From a virus: 32,206 nt of DNA. A model generated the notes under the pieces. It saw only the letters and a program-made list of their open reading frames with translations. It ran no database searches and was not told the origin of the DNA. Shown here one piece after another: positions 30,751-32,206 of this stretch. The stretch lies in IMG/VR virus record IMGVR_UViG_3300035698_000963, positions 1-32,206 of that record; one strand, given 5' to 3'. Each line of letters starts with the position of its first letter. Position 1 is the first letter of the stretch. The position numbers were made by a program, and so were the translations under genes.

Positions 30751-30893
30751 TCTTCACTCTCCAGTCCGTCAAACGTGGATACAGTTTGTGTCCATGCGCA
30801 AAGATGCAGTTTTCCACAATTATTACACACAAAGTAATATTCGCCACAAATGCGTTTTATTGTCCGACTATAAGAACAACTACAATAATTCAA
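30747..30893 (-). CDS. Small zinc-ribbon protein with TTG start, 48 aa
   Basis: TTG at 30893 overlaps the stop of the 26-residue membrane peptide (TTGA), and its TGA overlaps the nuclease ATG. The peptide runs MNYCSCSYSRTIKRICGE, then FVCNNCGKLHLCAW, with C-x-C, a single Cys and C-x-x-C, enough for one zinc. Its start is unusual and would depend on translational coupling. The role is unknown, but the neighbour is a nuclease. Confidence 0.5.
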   Translation of the reverse strand: MNYCSCSYSRTIKRICGEYYFVCNNCGKLHLCAWTQTVSTFDGLESEE

Positions 30894-30970
30894 TTGTCAC
30901 CCACCAATGCCTCCATGAGAAGGTACGCCAATACAAACGCAATGAATATTATTACAGGTAAGAAGGTCAT
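30890..30970 (-). CDS. 26-residue membrane peptide
   Basis: ATG 30970 overlaps the preceding stop (ATGA). The sequence MTFLPVIIFIAFVLAYLLME is almost all hydrophobic, followed by ALVGDN, giving one membrane span with a short end. Its stop overlaps the TTG start of the next gene. Confidence 0.5.
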   Translation of the reverse strand: MTFLPVIIFIAFVLAYLLMEALVGDN

Positions 30971-31221
30971 CCTTCACCGTCCTTCACCCCTAACATCTCT
31001 AATTCAATCCTCAGTCGTTCCGCACATATCCCGCTAACGCTCGCCAGCTCGTCATCCGTAAGCGTCAACCTGCCATGAGCCGCGAACATCACGCCACCGC
31101 ATAACCCCGCGAACTTGCTGGCTGCTATCGCGATGGAACACTTATCCTCAATCGCCACCGCGCCGAAAATGGACTGCTGCCACTCGCTCACGGCGTCGAG
31201 GATGGCTTTAGTTGAGGGCAT
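30967..31221 (-). CDS. Hypothetical protein, 84 aa
   Basis: Start at ATG 31221, overlapping the methylase-like stop by 14 bases; the open frame extends back to 31254 but with no better site. Helical, Ala-rich (PSTKAILDAVSEWQQSIFGA, then CSIAIAASKFAGLCGGVMFA) with an acidic C-terminal helix. Mid-sequence hydrophobic stretches do not make a clear membrane span. Family unknown. Confidence 0.55.
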   Translation of the reverse strand: MPSTKAILDAVSEWQQSIFGAVAIEDKCSIAIAASKFAGLCGGVMFAAHGRLTLTDDELASVSGICAERLRIELEMLGVKDGEG

Positions 31222-31786
31222 TGCTACCCCATTGCTCGGCCATCGCATCGGCAATACCTTGATACGTGGTACTTCTCAATTTCCATCTGTCCGGCCCGGG
31301 CGGCATTTTATGTATCCGATGTTCTCTTTCATCAACAATATCCGTCGGTTGAAGTTCGCGCAATCCCTTGAGCCATAAGCAGGTAGCCTTTGTCTCACCG
31401 TGTCCGAATTGCCACGGTTGTATCATCTGAGCGTAATCGATGTTTATGATTTTATTCGCCCATTTGTGCATAACTGGATTTTCAACACATATTCTATCTA
31501 TCGGAGCATTTAATAATTTTCTGAAAAACACCGCGCCATCAATCAAATCACACCATCGGTTTTCTTTCTCATATAACCAGCGCACCCCGGCATTTGATAG
31601 GTACGTGCATGGTGGATGTGCTATCATCATGTCCCAACCGTAATTGATGATGTCAAATACATCACCCTGATAATGCCAACCTGGTACATCCGTGGGCAGT
31701 AAATCACATGAAAGCGCCTCATGTCCACGCTTGTTGAACGCATCACGCACAACGCCGCTGAATTCACAGGCAACTAATATTTTCAT
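31208..31786 (-). CDS. Small cytosine-C5 methylase-like protein
   Basis: 192 residues from ATG 31786, fixed by ATGA overlap with the previous peptide. MKILVACEFSGVVRDAFNKR is motif I, HPPCTYLSNAG (57-67) contains the PPC of motif IV with Cys60 in the catalytic place, and CVENPVMHKWA has the ENV-like Glu of motif VI. Later MPPGPDRWKLRSTTYQGIAD resembles the end of phage DNA-methylase-like proteins. At under 200 residues it lacks the target-recognition domain of true C5 methylases (300+), so it may be a minimal modification enzyme, an anti-restriction protein, or inactive. Confidence 0.68.
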   Translation of the reverse strand: MKILVACEFSGVVRDAFNKRGHEALSCDLLPTDVPGWHYQGDVFDIINYGWDMMIAHPPCTYLSNAGVRWLYEKENRWCDLIDGAVFFRKLLNAPIDRICVENPVMHKWANKIINIDYAQMIQPWQFGHGETKATCLWLKGLRELQPTDIVDEREHRIHKMPPGPDRWKLRSTTYQGIADAMAEQWGSNALN

Positions 31787-31863
31787 CGCGTGTTGTACTC
31801 CACTGTCCACAGGATCAGGACGATAACCCATATCAAGGCAACTATCATTCCGTAAGTTGTCAT
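31783..31863 (-). CDS. 26-residue membrane peptide
   Basis: MTTYGMIVALIWVIVLILWT followed by VEYNTR gives one membrane span. Both ends overlap neighbours (ATGA at the next start), fixing the methylase-like start at 31786. Composition and packing are the only support. Confidence 0.5.
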   Translation of the reverse strand: MTTYGMIVALIWVIVLILWTVEYNTR

Positions 31864-31988
31864 TGTCTCCACCTTCGTATCATCTGCGCCCACTTGTTAT
31901 CGTGCTTCCTGAGATTATGCGTCTGCGCCTTCCACTTCGGGACATCGCGCCAGCGCAGCCATGAATAGAGTCTGCTAATCAAGTTCAT
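31860..31988 (-). CDS. Small basic protein, 42 aa
   Basis: ATG 31988 follows closely on the previous gene, and TGA at 31860 overlaps the next ATG. MNLISRLYSWLRWRDVPKWK and the ending KWAQMIRRWRQ are rich in Trp, Arg and Lys, with an amphipathic pattern that suits membrane-surface or nucleic-acid contact. No family is recognised. Confidence 0.45.
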   Translation of the reverse strand: MNLISRLYSWLRWRDVPKWKAQTHNLRKHDNKWAQMIRRWRQ

Positions 31989-32085
31989 ATTCTCTCCCGA
32001 ACTTCCGCCACCACGCCACCCGGTACAATACAGGCGTGAGGATTGCTGCCAGCAGGACGGCGGTTAGTAGCAGGAGGCGTTTCAT
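31975..32085 (-). CDS. 36-residue membrane peptide
   Basis: MKRLLLLTAVLLAAILTPVL is one strong hydrophobic segment after a basic start, followed by YRVAWWRKFGREYELD, so it could be a signal anchor or a spanin-like or lipoprotein-like peptide without a visible lipobox. ATGA overlap with the preceding gene supports it; AAGGAGAGTGCGGA lies upstream. Confidence 0.52.
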   Translation of the reverse strand: MKRLLLLTAVLLAAILTPVLYRVAWWRKFGREYELD

Positions 32086-32206
32086 TCCGCACTCTCCTTC
32101 GGGTATGTTCTCTCTTTCCAATATGTAACCTCATATAATTCTTGGTCAAGTTTTTCATCCAATATACGACATCTAACCCACCCGTCTGTCCTCAAATACC
32201 CGTAAG
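32082..32206 (-). CDS. Partial CDS entering from the right edge
   Basis: The frame is open from the window edge to a stop at 32082, giving the last 40 residues: a strand-helix-strand pattern with YGYLRTDGWVRCRILDEK, then LYEVTYWKERTYPKESAE. The start is outside the window. Its stop overlaps the next gene's ATG. I cannot assign a family. Confidence 0.5.
   Translation of the reverse strand, partial: YGYLRTDGWVRCRILDEKLDQELYEVTYWKERTYPKESAE

Noticed and set aside
1-32206. Integrase, excisionase or repressor gene
   Set aside because: No such protein was found in any frame, so the tRNA-like element alone does not establish a temperate lifestyle.

Overview
The window is about 32 kb of a tailed double-stranded DNA phage or prophage (class Caudoviricetes) with siphovirus gene content: HK97-type portal, protease and capsid, large terminase, tail tube, a frameshifted tail-chaperone pair and a long tape measure, with no sheath or baseplate-wedge genes. 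Every gene I can support reads on the minus strand, so transcription runs from 32206 down to 1. Genes are packed with ATGA, TGATG or TAATG overlaps and AGGAG-like ribosome sites, and promoters are ordinary sigma70 types. A GH25 muramidase, a DnaD-like replisome protein, an SPP1 gp7/Mu F-like minor head protein and an ERF recombinase fit a phage of a Gram-positive-type or related environmental bacterium. The host cannot be fixed from sequence alone. No integrase, repressor or phage end is visible, and both window edges cut through a gene.

Layout in transcription order. (1) 32206-30359: a coupled run of very small genes, including single-span membrane peptides and a zinc-ribbon peptide, together with a small cytosine-methylase-like protein and a VRR-NUC-like nuclease. 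(2) A promoter at 30314-30342, then lysis genes (holin-like, XhlA-like, GH25 lysin) and three small genes. (3) 28547-20758: terminase small and large subunits, portal, minor head protein, HK97 gp10-like protein, protease-capsid fusion, decoration-like protein, head-tail connectors and tail terminator. (4) 20757-15602: nine inserted genes that look like a glycan synthesis and modification cassette: three glycosyltransferases, a sugar nucleotidyltransferase, two methyltransferases, a DUF115/MptE-like protein and two small Cys-rich proteins. (5) 15605-8144: tail genes, with a classic -1 frameshift (A AAA AAC) joining the two tail chaperones and a perfect 69-bp tandem duplication in the tape measure gene. 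(6) A HTH-metallophosphoesterase whose start appears to be CTG, a tRNA-like element without a D arm, and a strong terminator that closes the late operon. (7) 7034-1: early/replication genes: pentapeptide-repeat protein, ERF recombinase, HNH nuclease, AEP-like primase, DnaD-like protein, DnaB-type helicase, SSB and Lar-like protein.

Regulation is unusually legible. Two early promoters (5837-5865 and 6989-7017) share the same -35, 17-bp spacer and -10 layout and the same palindrome (ATAGGTA-N4-TACCTAT) abutting the -35, which suggests one regulator controls both. A second promoter pair (4322-4350 and 30314-30342) shares a 17-bp core with an extended -10. One of these precedes a leader with a long imperfect stem and two inner hairpins (4209-4280), upstream of the replication genes. 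The most distinctive points are the glycan cassette inside the head-tail module, the two promoter/operator families, the structured leader and the tRNA-like element.
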